Counted from the stretch's first letter, positions 20,593 to 34,312 are shown. The stretch is DNA of 64,000 nucleotides from Luscinia megarhynchos (GCA_034336665.1 CM067568.1:13115983-13179982); one strand, 5' to 3'. Translations and numbers: made by a program. Notes: generated by a model from the letters alone, not told the origin.

Positions 20593-23500
20593 CGTTTGGT
20601 TTACCCCCTCAAAAACATATTTCAGCATAGTAGTTATGAAAAGTGGGAATAATTGTGCTGGGACTAGAGGCAGTGCATTCACATCCTGCCACAAAGGACT
20701 GGCTGAAGAGATGCAGTTTGACCCAAAAAACAGCTAATGTACATCCTCCTGCTCATGCCTGATGCACAGGTGTCAGCAGTAGAACTTCAAAGTGATAACT
20801 CCCAACTGCTTGATTACATGGTTTCTTTATTATTAAACTCTGACAAACTAAAGTATCTAAATAACCCTTTACAAACAAATTCACAGAGAACAAACTTTGG
20901 AGGCTGCCTGGCTGTAGCTGACTCTCAGCCACATATCTGGCAATACTGGTGGACTAAAGGCTATTTAAATAATGGCAGCTTTTCAATTAAGAAATTGTAA
21001 TTGCACACTTTAAAGCAATAAGGCAATAAAATACTTTAATGCACTATCATAGTCCAGCATCTAAACCTCTGTAAAGTGAAGAACCGACTCATGCTGGTGA
21101 GTTGAAAAATAAAAAAGCAAACTCCAGCTTATTTTAGGCAGGCACTTGCACTGTGTAAATGCAGCTCACTTCCCACAAGGCTCCTCAAGGCTGCCCAGAA
21201 GCTGAGCAGGCTGTCCCACTCCTGGGGTAAGTGTGTATCCACAGACAAGGGTATCCTTTTTCCTTACTGCTCCTCAAAAAGTGGCATTGTTCAAAGGAAG
21301 CACAGAAAAGAAGCATTTAGAAGGAGCTGTTCTGAATCATGAGCTTGTGGGCTTTCATCCCAATTCATTACTACTACAACTTCTTATCTGAAGTATTCCA
21401 CAAGAGAGGAAGGTTCACATTTTCCTCTGACACACAAAGCAGTGCTGTGGGAGAAGACAAAGCAATTCTGCTAGAGAATCGGGAGGATCTGAAAGCTTTT
21501 CAGTTTCAGGCACCCATAGAGGACAATGAGACTTTTGTGCATTGTTGGTCACAGCCACTGGATCTCCCCTAACCAGGAAAAGCAAACACATCTTGGGTAT
21601 TTCTCCAGAGGAATTTAACATCTGCACTGGGTGCAATCATAAAGCCCATCCAACCCCAGCCCTCTTGCTTTAGCCTGTGCTCTGGGCTTCCAGCATGGGC
21701 TCCTTAAATCAGCACCTTGCTGTGCTCTCTTATCTCGATAAAACTTTCTATAAATCTGGTGATTTGCTTTTTTAGCTCCACCAGAGCTGCATGGACATGC
21801 CAGCTGCTGTGAAGGCTCTTCAGCTTGCACAGCCCATTCCTTCTTTCCTGAAGGAATTGAACTCTATAGGCAAAAAGAAGATGAGCAGCTCTCAGAAGGA
21901 TCCTCTGCAGATCCTCAAGTTAAAGACAAAGATCTTTTACTTGCTGCTGGAGACACAACTGCATTGCAAAGACAGCCAAATCCATTTTCACAACCCCACA
22001 GACAGTTCATTGCTGAAGCTGCACACTCAAAGGGCACTGCCAGGAAATCCAAGGTGATTCTCTTATCCTGCATCCTTTGGGCAGGGTGCTGATGCCTTTT
22101 TCTTTTGCCCACTTGAAAACCTCTGGAGAGGACACACTGCCTTTAAAGCTGTGCTAGCTCTGCCATGAGACAAGCTGGCTCCAAGTCTGCCCTGGAGGGA
22201 GGTCAGGGCAGCTGTGTCCTGCATGTCCAGCTTTGTAAGCACTGACACACCAGAAATAGAGAGTTTTGAGAGGGCTGGACCTAAGGAGCAACACAAGTGC
22301 TGCTCTTGCATAAGATTTCACAGGATTTGTCACAAACTATCTTAATAAAGTATTTAGGAAAAAACCAAATAAAATCCCACATAAGCCTGATTGTCCCACT
22401 ATGAGACATCTACAGAGCACTGAACTTGCAAACCAAGACATAAAAAAAGAAAAATGTAGATCTAAATCTAGCCTGAGGATTAGATTAAGCTTAAAAACAG
22501 AGTTAGCCTGAGAATTTCAGTGACCATGGCATCCTGTCTACCCTAGTGAAAATCAGAGAGCCTTATCCACTGAGCAATGGTCTACTTATCTTTGAAGGTT
22601 TTAAGAAACTCTTACAAGGAAAAAAAAAGGAAAGAATAGTTCTTGGAGTTTGTGTTTTCCTGAGGAAGCATATTTTAATAATATGACACTGACCCTTTAA
22701 GAGAAAATAAATAGATTATTCCTCCTGCAGCCGGGAAGCCACTTGTACTTTGTAATTTCTAAATTTTAAAATTGTGCTGGCATAGCTGTTTCAAGGACAT
22801 GAAAAAGAGTAGCAAGGAGAAGTTGGGAACTTCATAAACCAGGGATAATAAAACATGTAATTACATGGTAGGTTTGTTACAGAAGCCTTGTAGTTGGAGG
22901 AGTATTAAATTAACATAAATAAATACATTTTCATAGCCAGAGAACTAAAGGTTAGTTGTGTTTAAGCTGTCAAAAGAACATTATTTTTCATATTTCTTAC
23001 TGAGACTGAATTCTTCTTGCTTCCTTTATGAATAACCAAATATATAAATGGCAAGAGATAAATAATCAAGTTTCTTTGACCTCCTTTTCACATCTTTATC
23101 TGCTTATCTAGCAGTAGGAAATACTCTATAGTTTCTCTGTGTGCAGAGACTAAGTTGTTTCTGACCTAAAGAGATTAAAATTCGGTGGTTATTGGAGGAG
23201 GATATAATCAATGTCAGACAAGAGCTACTGGGCCTCTCAGGCAAATGCTTCCACCTTTATCCTGTGCTTCAGATGACACTACAGCTTTCATATTTGTCAA
23301 AAAGTAAAGTTGTTTTCAAAATAATAAAGCCTGGAGAAACCTGTTTTTATAAGGGAGGCATTTCTAAGGTTCTCAGGCACATGAAATAAATCTCTGTGGC
23401 TCTCTCACTGGAAGGGCAGTACAGAGCACAGTTTGATGCAATTTGTAGGGGACAATAATCTTGTTTCAGTTGTACAGAGTCATTTGGGCCAGGAAGGTGT

Positions 23501-26500
23501 AGCTCATGAGTCACTGTGCAAGCACAGTTCAGCCCAGGAGACCCTGGCTGCAGCTCTCCATCAAATTAATCCATGCAGTGCTCCACAGGATCTATTCACT
23601 TGGCATGTTATCTTTGCTATTGAGGGTCTCTACAAAAGCTCCAAGGAGCTGGTATCAACAAAGGCTGAATCTTACCTGGGTTTTTTCTTTGCTTGAATTG
23701 TTTTATTTCAAGTGAGTGTAGAATGTTATATTCCCCACTATGAAATGCTGAAAGTAAAGTGGTTGGGGGAAAAAAAATAAGAGCCACAAATTGAGTTCTG
23801 TTATCTTTAATCCTGCCATCCCACCACCAATTTGTTTTCCATGAGATCACATCTGACAGGAACAATTTCTCTTCCCTCTCCCCTCTCAATCACAAGATGT
23901 AATTTCATATTTACCCTGCTGTAAAATCCTAGAGGCTAGAAAGCACTATAGATTTTGCTTTTCATACTTGAGGACTTGCATCAAGCCTCTGCCTGGGGTT
24001 GACTTCTTGACTAGTTTGCCCTCAAACGAGAAATCTTCTCCTTTTTCTGCAGCAAAGTGACAGAGTTCTGGTTGGTGGGTGATGGTGACCAGGCTGAAAA
24101 CAGCCTGCTCAAGTCAAGTGATTAATTGCTATCATAGTGATAGGAGCCATACTTTGGTCTTATTCCTGCTGCCAGGAAAAAAAATCCTTTTAAAACACCC
24201 TTTTAAAAAAGAATAACATTTCTTCCTTTTAATATATCAGTGTGACACACTTTGTATGTACATATGAGAGTGCAGTGTCTCACTGAACAACCCAAACATT
24301 CTTTTGCTCTGGTGCAACTCCTTCCTCTGCAATAAATCACTCTTGGCTCAGTGTCCCAGGAGTATTTTACTGCAGCAGCTTTTTAAAGGAAGACTTTCTC
24401 TCTTGCTTTAGCAAAGTCTTCTGCCGTCTCCATTAGATGAGAAATTTCTACACAAACCACAGTCAACAGTGGGTCTTTGACTTTCAATACCAAATTTTGT
24501 ATCTGGTAACATCAAATATCAACTCACTCTTGCAAACTGTATCATTTCATGATTATTTGTTACCTCTTAGAAGTTAGTTTAAATTTGGGCACTAGCTTTG
24601 CAAACACTCAAGTTTGGATAAAGGAATAAGAGATGCCACAAAGTTATTAAAGGTATTGGAGTCTTACCTAAAGCAGATCATGTCTTTAAACAAGTATTTC
24701 TGTGTGTCAGAGAATTGTGGAAACTTTCAAAATTTTCCACCCCACTGTGGCAATGAATGAGCTGTAGCTACAAAGTAAACTTCAAAAACAAACTAACAAA
24801 CTAACTCATCAAGTGAAACCTCTCAACAATTACTGCTCAGTATTTTTTCATTTATTTAAACTGCTTCAGGAAAATGAATGAAATGTGAGTCGCCAGCACA
24901 CCATTTTAGCCAGGCATTCTCTGAACCACATCCAGACTTTTTTAAGCCAGTAGAATGACATCTGTTGAATTTAGCACACTTTGGAGCAGTTTCCCTGAAA
25001 GACAATGTGAAAAGCAATGATCCCTGAGGAATGAGAACAACATTACTAAAATTTTTGTGGACTTGTGTAAACTGGGAAATACTTTTAAATGTGAGATTGT
25101 GGATTTTCCTGTGGATATACTAACTCCCTTTAATGTCAGTAATATCAGTATAAGAACATTACTATTGTAATTAGCTTAATTCCTGCCTGCTTTGTGGAGG
25201 AAACTAACAAGGCTGCTAATAACTGATCTGCTAAACAGCAAATCAAAGGCACATAAAGTCTCTATAGTCTCAGAGCAGAGCAAAACTGTAATGGACATTC
25301 TGATAACATCACCCCTGAGCATGATCCTCACCTCAGCAGGCAAATACCACTGGAACATTTGATAAGTGAGAGGATTCAGCAGCTGCTGGGCCCTGTTTTG
25401 GCTACAGAACTCCAGGTTTGGGATCAGCAACGTGTATGGAATGGGAAGAAAGAGGCAGGATCTGTATTATCCATCACCACAGCAAGTTAATATAAATAGT
25501 TTTTAAACCAAGCTGTTTTTTTTTTTTTGTGTGTGTATGAAAGTCAGCTGAAGGTGAGGGATCTTTGGCAGTCCAGAGAGGTGCAGAGATAAAGAGAGGG
25601 TTTTGAACACACAAGTTGCACCCTGGGGCTGCTCAAGGTAAGTCCAAACAATGGGAACGAGGTAGCAGAGAGTCTTATATTTATAGTTGTCTCTCCAGGT
25701 AATTATTTAACATTACAGGACATCAGTGAAATGTAGAAATTACAGTTTTAATAGTAAAACACAAACCACACAGCCATAAAGTGACACATTTATGGAGTGG
25801 CTTTGCTGCCAAAACATTTATTCACTTCTCTCTGAAAAGCTGAAAATAAAAAAATCCTGGTCCATCCAGCCAAGAAGCTGTTCCCACTTTGGAGATAAAA
25901 GTGCATTGCTGCACATCCAAAGGCTACTGTGATGGGACTCTTCAGTTCAGGGTGTGTGGAAGGAATAGAAAATGGATGAGTTTAGTTATCTGCCTTAAGG
26001 GACTATTGGCATTTGAGAAAAAAAGTAGAAAATAAGGGCTGGATGAGGATAGGTCTGGTTTAATCTCTTATATAAGTTGCAAAAAGCAAATAGAGTGAAG
26101 AATGTAGGTTCAGATGTGAGTTTTTACTGAAGATGAGACTTTTGTGGAAACACAAATTTTAAAATTTAACTTAGCTTCATTTAGAAAAGAAAATGGAGGC
26201 TTCAGTGAACACAGAGAATACATGAGTAGAAACAGCTGTGATACCACTAAAATACCTTGGTAGTATTGTAATTTAAGAGTTCTGACTATGGGTCACAGGG
26301 CTGTGGCATGCTGGGGAACTTCTAATTCTATTTTTCTCCTTAAACAAGAGCACAACAGAAGTGACACCCCTTTCAGGCTACATACAATAATGAGGGAAGA
26401 AATCAGGAAAAAGAGTCAAATTAATAGCAACTTTGGTGTAATTTAAAAAAGGAAACATGAAAGGACAACCTTGCAAATCAAATAATCAAGTAGCACTGAC

Positions 26501-26917
26501 AAAGCATCTATTTAGTAAAGCAAGTGGCTTCTAAATGTAGAATGTACAGGCAACACTTGATAGAAGAAAACCTGTGAGAAAGTAACAGCTACTTCCTACA
26601 AAGCCATTTCTAAAGACAGATACTGACTTTGGAAAAATATCTGTTTACTGTTTATAATTTAAATAAGAATTTGCCATCATTTAACATAAAGAAGCTGCTC
26701 TCTGGGCACTCTGCTCCACCAAAATCCATAAAATTTGTAAGAAGATCACTCTGATCTTCCTGCTCATCTCACTGCTTCTTTTCTCCACCTATCCCATGAA
26801 ACAAAAATCACCTTGCTAATTTTTACTCCTCAAGCTGTAAAGCTAAAGTAGAACTAACAACTTTATTGTGCCCATCACCATAAACACACACTCACCAGCA
26901 GACAGTGAGAACTTATG

Positions 26918-27180
26918 ATCAAAGAAGGGTTGAGGCTGGAAAAGAACTTCAAGAGCAGCAAGTCCAACTGTTAGCCCAGCACTAAACCAGGTCAGTCAGC
27001 AACACATCCACACAGCTTTACACTGGTCAACCTGTTCAAATTCCTGAACATCCTTTCAGTGAAGAAATTTTCCCTAATATCCAACCTAATCCACCCCTGG
27101 CACACCTTGAGCCCATTTGCTCCTGTCCCTTGTTACTTGGGGAAAAACACCAACACTCACCTCTCTGCAGCCACCCTTCA
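26918..27180 (-). mobile_element. Old CR1 LINE fragment, reverse orientation
   Basis: Diverged reversed CR1 pattern on +: gttgaggctggaaaagaact, caagtccaactgttagccca, then aattttccctaatatccaac and tgctcctgtcccttgttact. More diverged than the copies at 17.0 and 51.5 kb, so probably an older subfamily. Confidence 0.8.
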
Positions 27181-30100
27181 TGCACTTGGCAAAACCATGA
27201 CATAAATATTGAACAAACTCAATGCCTTAGCAAAATTATGACACAATATACACAAGGGCCATGTTCTCTCAAGCTCAAGAAAAGGAAAACAAAGCAAGAT
27301 TTTTACTCACAAGGCAAAGGAAGAAGTTCCCAGGAGATGGTGAAGCTGAGAAACAACATCACTACTGCAGCAAAGGCCCCATCAGAGGTTGTTTGAGTCA
27401 GCTGCTCACCTTATTAAACAATAGTGCCCAGCCCTAAGAGGGAAATCCTGGTGCTAATGAACCCCCTGGAAATCCTTCTTGGATTTCAAGGCCCAGGATT
27501 TCAAATGGGAGCTGGAGTTGAAGTTCATTGAAGTTAAGGGTTCCTGTTGCTGGCACTGATGCTCGCTGCCAATTTCAGTGGTTTTACTCCACTCAGGAAT
27601 AATATTATTGTGAATAAAACAATAATGGTATTTATAGCCTGTGCCTACCCTCTCTTTTGCAGGGAGCAAAAGCGAAACTTATAAGCAAGTATTCACTTAA
27701 AACAGTGAATGAACATCTAGAGGAGGAAAAGGGTGCTCCCAGTGAGGGAAGGGAAGAGGGGACAGGTTTCTCTGTGGGGTCACTGTCACAAGGCACCCCT
27801 CCAACTCTGATGGGATTGCCATTTATTGCTGCTCTGCTCTACAGGGAGAGGGGCTGGATAGGAAACCTCACAGGGTGGTGTCATTTAAACTCCTGAGGCA
27901 AGCACAAAGGTCAAGAGGCAAGTGCCAGAGAGGGGCTGCAGGTTCTGATTTTTGAAAATTCTGTCTAAACTGAGTCGTTGCCCTGTGATCACTCATTGAA
28001 GTCGTGCTATAAATTAAAGCAGGAGCATAAGGCAGAAGAACAGGCAGCATATTCTGCAGGCACCCCACAGTGCTCAGAGCAGGACAGAGCAGTATCTGCA
28101 GCCTCTCAAGAATGTCTTCTGCTCTTTTAATAGTTCTCCTTAGTGGGGTGTGGAGGTTTGTATCACGTATCCTTCTCCCCTTGCTGAATCAGAAATAGTG
28201 CTCTGAGTCACTGGCTACAGGCAGTCACGAGTCCCTGTGCCTGCTGGGGTCCAGCTCCCCCAGCTCTCCTTCCCCAAGGCTCTTCTCACCCCCAGCAGCA
28301 CCTCTGCCCCAGCAAGGGCTGCAGGGAGGAGAAAATCCCTCCCTCTGCTGCAGCACGTGCTTCTGGCAGGTTGGATCCAAAAATACACTGAAATGGGTGG
28401 GAAATCCTCTGCTGCCTTCCAGGATGCTCAGGTCAGGGCTGTAGGGTTGGAGAGGATCTACCTGGAATGGGGCAGCTGGCCCTGGATGGATGGGGTTCCA
28501 CATGGGAAACGTTGCAAGCTGGGCAATTTCACAGAAGCTTTTGGGTTTCTAGTATCTGTTTTAAGTCTGTATTTCACACCCCAAAACATTCTTGTGCTTT
28601 GTCCCAGTCTGTGCAAGCACACCTACAATAATTACCCTCAGGGGTGACTGAGGTACAAAGAGTGGAAAAGGAAGGAAAACATGGAGAAACAAATTCAATT
28701 TTCCAAAAGCTGTTAATTACTTGTTAATTTGATGTCATTAACTATCAATGCCTAACTAACCACGAGGGTCAGACCCCAACAAGCCCTCCCAGCACAGCAG
28801 GGCTCTGTTGTGTCTCCTACCTTGCTCAACAAGCAGCAATATTTACCCACTGCTTGAGCAATGCTGATCCTGCCCAGCCTGAGTCTCACTTTACAGGGCA
28901 GCCTGGATTTTGACATTGACCCTGTTGCTAATCTGTGCTAGCAGGTAGACCTTGGCCTTGTTAAAGACTCTCATTCCAGCCTCTCCTTTCTGCTTTTTTT
29001 TACCCTGATCTCTCGTCTCAGCATCGTCACACCTTTGCTGGTGCTTCAAATTAAAATAATTTATTACTGCTTGACATTGCCTTCACACTGTGCAACTTTT
29101 GGCTTTTAAATGTATTTGTTTTGTTCTCCTGACTCTCTTTTCCCTTATAATGCCATCTCTCGAGTTCCCTTCTGGCTTGTATCTATTTTATAGGGACATG
29201 TCCTACTGAAGTGCAGTGCTGTAATACTCTACTTATCACGTGCCTGGAGGGATAAAGAGAGAAAGTCAGACCTTGTTATAATCTAATTTTGTGTACATAT
29301 GTTTGGATTTCATTAGGAAATGCAGCATGAACTGAGCTGCCCGTGGCTCACCAGCAGCCAGTACAAGCATTTAAAACCATGGCATGTAAGTGCTCTGCAG
29401 TGTCCCTTTCTGATCACCCAGCTCTGTGGTCCTTCTCTCCACCCAAGCAGCTCCACAAGCTCCAATTTGAGAGCACTGAACAGTGTGAACCTGTGAGTGC
29501 AAACTGATAATGAAGCACAGGTCTCCTGGAGCACACAAAAAACCAATTCCATGGACTCAGTTGGTTCTGCCATAGCCAAAACTCATCACTCTGGACTTCC
29601 TGCTTGTATCCATGCCCACAGCTCAGCCAGGGCAAGCCCTGAGCAGGTGATGCAGCCTCCAGCTTCCCTCCCACCCCTCTCTGTGCTGAGGACTCGTGGG
29701 AGCCCCAGCTCTCCCCAGCAGGATGCAAACTGTGACACCACCTACCAAAAAGCAGGTGTGGGCTGAGAAAGAAAGTTCAAAAGCCCACTCACTTCTGAGT
29801 TCAACTATGGAAAACACAGTGTTTGCTCACTGCTAGGAATGAGGAGTTTTCAAATGATAGCACTGACGCCTTCTGCAGCCTTCCCACAGAGGATGGGGGT
29901 GGTCAGCAGAAGGATGACTTTAAGGAAAATTGCAGATACCTGTGCTCCCAAATACCTCATAAATTACAAAATGAAAGGATTCCCAAAAGGAAGCAATACT
30001 CTTAGAGCGAAATAAATAAGCTCATCCTTCCTTGCTCAGCCCCCCAAATGCTTCTGAATATTTTAAATGGTGAAAGAACTGAAGGATTTTATAGCACAAC

Positions 30101-32327
30101 AATCCTGAGATTCAAAATCGCCAGCTTTGGTTCAAATCATTCACTATGGTGATTTTAGCAGCACAAATCCTGCCTTCCTCATAATATTATGGTGCTTCTC
30201 TTCTGCAAGACTTCAGAAAAATCAGGCAGATTTTTGAAAAAGAAGTGACACATAAGATGGTCCTGACAGCAGCCCAGTGAACAGAGGCTGTTTCTTCCCA
30301 TCCTTTAGGGAACAAAGGGAATTTTCCACCTCTCAGCTTCACAGATTTCCCCGAGGTAAAAAGAAGCTTGCATCAGTTCCTGAAAATAGTTGCATGGTGT
30401 GGCTGCTGAAACTGCTTCACATTTAGGTCAAATCTTGAGAAGAGCTTTAAAACTCAGCCAGAGCTGAAGTGGTTTTATGGGAGAACCTTAAGGTGCATCT
30501 TACACATTGAAACAAGGCACTGAGGAGGCTCATGGGGAGGCCAAAGATTTCAAGCCACTGGAAAGCCAACTAATATTTTGTGAATGACTCTTTGATTTTG
30601 GCAAAAAATGACTTGACTGTGGCAAGTGAAAAAGAACAATGAACTTTCAAAGGAGCAGAGGTGCCTGGGAAATGCAGGGAACTCTACTGTAAGTGCCCTC
30701 TGACAGATAATGAGAGATGCTCTTACAGAAGAAATTTGATCATGTAAGGCATTTAATCATGCCCTATTTAAAAAAAACTGGGGCCTGAGGGGGTTATGAT
30801 TACAAATATAAAATGTGCCTTTCCAAATTATCCTTGCTGACTACTTGCTAATGCTAGTTTTACTGTCATTTTGTTGTGAAACTCATTTCACATTTTCAGA
30901 GCTGTTGACAGAATAATATAGATGTATTGGGGAGCTGGAAGCTGAGCAGGCATTTATTCCTGTAACTGGCAGTCTGATAATGCTTCATAAAACTGAAATA
31001 CATAAACAGCAAAAACATAACAAATAATTTCTTCATTTTAGCCCAATACTTGATTTTACCCACTTGTTTTATTATAGATGTTTTATTGTTTTATTGTAGA
31101 TGCCTGAAAATATTCCAGTCACTATGGAAGTTTTCTTACCATTTGGAAAGAGTTTTGCCATATAGATTCACTGATAAGGCATCAGAAATTTGCCATATCA
31201 TTGCCAACACAAACAGTTTAAGGTGCCTGTTGTGAACTACAGAGCACACAAGACTTGATACTAGATCCTCCTTGAATAATTAAAAATGTTTAAAGTAAGT
31301 TGGTGCCTCTGCACAGCCTGGGCAGGCAGGTGTGGGATCAGTTCTGTGATGCTTCTTTAGGTTTTATATGGACACCATGTGTTCTTTTGCCTGGGTGGCA
31401 GTTTGCCCTGTAGCTAATGCTGCTGCCAGCTCCTAATAACCCTGTGTAGAAATAAACTTGCTGTTGTCACCAGGAACTCCAGAGAGTGGATTTGCAGGGG
31501 TGGGGAAGGGGAATTGTTCCTGTTGGCACTGTGGGGTGGGGAGAGTGAACATGGCTCCTTCATGCTTGCTGGCAAATGACAGATCTTGGATTCAGCTGAA
31601 AACCAAGGCAGGCACCAGCTGCAGAGGGAGGCCAGGATGAGGTTGGAAAGGGAATTGTTTCCTCAGCAGCAGCAGCAATGTTTTTGACACAGCATCCCAG
31701 AAGCAACCACGCTGTCTTGTACACCCCTCCTTCCCCTAAGCACAAAAACTTGTTTTCTTTTACAAAAGGGAGAGGAGTAAAAGCTTTTCCCTACTGCATG
31801 CAGATATATTTTCAGCATTCAGCATTCACTGTCCTTTCATTGAAAACATGTAATTCTATTTTTATTCCCTGATTATCTAGCAGAATTCACCGTGACCCAA
31901 GGGAGAGGTTGGTTTTTGTACTGAATATCCTATTGCCGTGTGGCTCGGAGAGAGGGAATGCTGCTTCTCTTCGTTACAAAATTAAAATGCAGATTTTTCT
32001 TTCCTATTCATAATTAATATCAACTGCATGTTATCTGCTACTCCTTTTAAAGGCAAAGCATTGCTTGCTCTCAGAAAGGTACAGTACAAAAAGGTATTCC
32101 TGAATGTTTTATTTTGGAAGTGTAAAGGCTTTTAAAATAAACAAAAGTAAATATTCAAATACATTTCATACTGCATGTGGTAGGAGTGGCTCCATACAAC
32201 ACAATATGGATGATGCAAATCCAGCAGTTAATTTCTTTGAGACATAGAGTATAATATAGAGACACTTCCAGATCTGATCTTGTGTCATTGCCTGACCCCT
32301 TTTTTTTATCATTTAAATCCAGCCTAC

Positions 32328-32333
32328 TTTATT
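32328..32333 (-). promoter_or_regulatory. Possible KCNJ11 poly(A) signal
   Basis: AATAAA on the minus strand about 440 bases after the KCNJ11 stop. A second AATAAA lies at 32460-32465, about 305 bases after the stop. Which is used cannot be told from sequence. Confidence 0.3.
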
Positions 32334-32770
32334 AATTATTAATTTTTTATTTTGCTGTATTGATTGTTCAAGTTAGGAAGAAAACCACCAGTTTAAAAAC
32401 TACTGACTTGCAAACACTGCAAGACCCTAAAAACTGCAATCTCTGAGGATAAATACACATTTATTTCTTGAGAAAATGTGTCATTACCTGCAGTTGAATC
32501 AACGCAGAATGATCGTGCAATTAGATAGTCTGAATTGAAATTTAAAGCTGCAGACCCTGATTTTCCCTACTGCCAGTTCTGCCTGAAATCTCTCACGCCT
32601 TTAAAAAAATATAATTACCTTTAGATTTCCCCACAATAAATAACACCAGAACATACCTTGTGCTACCAACCTGAATTTTTTAAAAAAACAGTAAGAGGCC
32701 ACCTCAGTGTTTTGAGTTCATGAGATCTTTCAGACACAAAGCCCTAACAGAGTTTCCCGGTCAGAAGACA

Positions 32771-33961
32771 TCAGGAAGGCTCTTCGCTTATGGTAAACTT
32801 GGGCTTTAGCTTGACAGACCTTTTCCTTATTGTGCCTTTAGGGGACAGCGGCATGGTGTCCATGATGCTCTTGTCCTCCTCCAGCTGCCTGGCGGTGCAC
32901 GAGGGCGTGGGCACTTTCACCGTGTTGCCAAATTTCGAGTAGTCCACCGAGTACCGCCCGTCCTCCTCGGCCACGATGGGCACGAACCTCTGGCCCCAGA
33001 GGATCTCATCGGCCAGGTAGGAGGTCCTGGCCTGCGTGGTGATGCCGGTGGTCTCCACCACCCCCTCCAGGATGACGATGATCTCCAGGTCCTCGTGGTG
33101 GTGCAGGTTCATGGGGGAGATGTCGTAGAGGGGGCTGTTCTTGTCTATGACGTGGTAGATGATGAGCGGCGAGACCAGGAAGATGCTGTTGCCCCCCACG
33201 GGGTTCTCCATCTGGATGTCGATCTGGTTGAGGGGCACCACCTCCCCCTCCAGGCTGGCGGTCTTCTTCACCACCTGCATGCGGATGGTGGCGCTGATGA
33301 TCATGCTCTTGCGGAGGTCGCCCACCCGCAGCATGAAGCAGAGGCGGCCCTCCCGCAGGGCGATCACCGCGTGCTTGCTGAAGATGAGCGTCTCCGCCCG
33401 CCGGTGCGCCTGCGACGTCTTCATGAAGATGCAGCCCAGCATGATGGCGTTGATGACCAGCCCCACGATGTTCTGCACGATCAGCACCAGGATGGCGGCC
33501 GGGCACTCCTCGGTGACCATGCGGCCCCCGAAGCCGATGGTCACCTGCACCTCGATGGAGAAGAGGAAGGCGGAGGTGAAGGAGTGGATGCTGGTCACGC
33601 AGGGCACGAAGGCGGCCGCGCCCTCGGCGGGGTCCCGCTGCAGCCGGGTGCTGTGGTCCAGGTCGCCGTGCGCGAAGGCGATGAGCCACCAGACCATGCC
33701 GAAGAGCAGCCAGCTGCACAGGAACGACATGGTGAAGATGAGCAGCGTGTGCGGCCACTTGAGGTCCACCAGCGTGGTGAAGACGTCCTGCAGGAAGCGC
33801 CCCTGCTCGCGGATGTTCTTGTGGGCCACGTTGCAGGCGCCGTTCTTGCCCACGAAGCGCGCCCGCCGCTCCCGCGCGCGGTACCGGGCGTGCTCCGGCA
33901 CATCCTCGGCCAGCCGGGTCAGCACGTACTCCTCGGGGATGATCCCCTTCCTGGAGAGCAT
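32771..33961 (-). CDS. KCNJ11: Inward-rectifier potassium channel Kir6.2, complete single-exon coding region
   Basis: Pore subunit of the plasma-membrane KATP channel: four copies assemble with four SUR1, ATP closes the pore and PIP2 opens it. The 396 residues run from [20 protein letters not shown] to [11 protein letters not shown]1 is about 70-97, the selectivity filter TIGFG is at 141-145 and TM2 is about 155-182. Arg51 (human R50) and Lys196 (human K185) of the ATP site, Asn171 (human N160, rectification) and Cys121/Cys153 (extracellular disulfide) are all present, as is the RKR ER-retention motif at 379-381. Human Kir6.2 has 390 residues; the main difference is a longer turret (about 102-119). 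It is not Kir6.1: the C terminus lacks the Asn/Arg-rich tail of that paralogue. ABCC8 lies 5.5 kb upstream on the same strand. Codon use is far more GC-rich than the surroundings. Confidence 0.98.
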   Translation of the reverse strand: MLSRKGIIPEEYVLTRLAEDVPEHARYRARERRARFVGKNGACNVAHKNIREQGRFLQDVFTTLVDLKWPHTLLIFTMSFLCSWLLFGMVWWLIAFAHGDLDHSTRLQRDPAEGAAAFVPCVTSIHSFTSAFLFSIEVQVTIGFGGRMVTEECPAAILVLIVQNIVGLVINAIMLGCIFMKTSQAHRRAETLIFSKHAVIALREGRLCFMLRVGDLRKSMIISATIRMQVVKKTASLEGEVVPLNQIDIQMENPVGGNSIFLVSPLIIYHVIDKNSPLYDISPMNLHHHEDLEIIVILEGVVETTGITTQARTSYLADEILWGQRFVPIVAEEDGRYSVDYSKFGNTVKVPTPSCTARQLEEDKSIMDTMPLSPKGTIRKRSVKLKPKFTISEEPS

Positions 33962-34130
33962 GGCCCCGGCCGGGCAGCCCCGGGCAGCGCGGTCTCCGTG
34001 CCCGAGCCGAGCGGAGCCGGGCGGAGCGGGGAGCGCCGCCGCAGCCGGCCCCGAGCGCTCCCCGCCGCGGCTGGGGGCGTTTCTTTACCTTTTCACCCTC
34101 CTTTCCTTTTTTTTTTTTCATCTCCGGGGG
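32880..34130. promoter_or_regulatory. CpG-rich island over KCNJ11 and its start
   Basis: Sharp rise in G+C and CpG compared with AT-rich flanks, densest at about 33.8-34.08 kb just upstream of the KCNJ11 ATG (many ccgc, gcgcg and cggcc runs). Probably marks the KCNJ11 promoter and 5' UTR on the minus strand. No TATA box is evident near the start. The exact transcription start is unknown. Confidence 0.65.
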
Positions 34131-34312
34131 AAGGGTTTCGGGCCGCCGTTTGTATGTAAACATTCGATGCAGGACGGATTTGCTGCCTTCCATCAGCAGG
34201 GGCTCCTTTGTGGGATGCCGTGGCTTCATGTCGGGTGGTTATTCCGTGAAATGGAGGGGGAAGGGTGGGGGGGAGCAAAAAAGCTACTGGCCGATTTTAA
34301 AAAAGGATTTTG

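Larger units (their letters stand above)
19960..32770. other. Intergenic spacer between NUCB2 and KCNJ11, gene-free as far as seen
   Basis: About 12.8 kb of AT-rich DNA with the presumed 3' UTRs of two convergent genes at its ends and one CR1 fragment near 27 kb. In human the Ig-family gene NCR3LG1 lies in the equivalent place; I see no signal-peptide exon or V-set/C-set signature (such as DxGxYxC) in any listed open frame. Slightly GC-richer patches at about 28.2-28.5 and 29.3-29.8 kb hold open frames of about 90-140 codons without recognisable motifs. Confidence 0.5.

Noticed and set aside
28237..28647. 136-codon + strand open frame between NUCB2 and KCNJ11
   Set aside because: Composition is ordinary for non-coding GC-richer DNA, with an equally open opposite strand; no motif and no family match.
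32771..33961. Kir6.1 (KCNJ8) as the identity of the channel gene
   Set aside because: N terminus [20 protein letters not shown], residues around the ATP site and the short C terminus fit Kir6.2; the Asn/Arg-rich Kir6.1 tail is absent.
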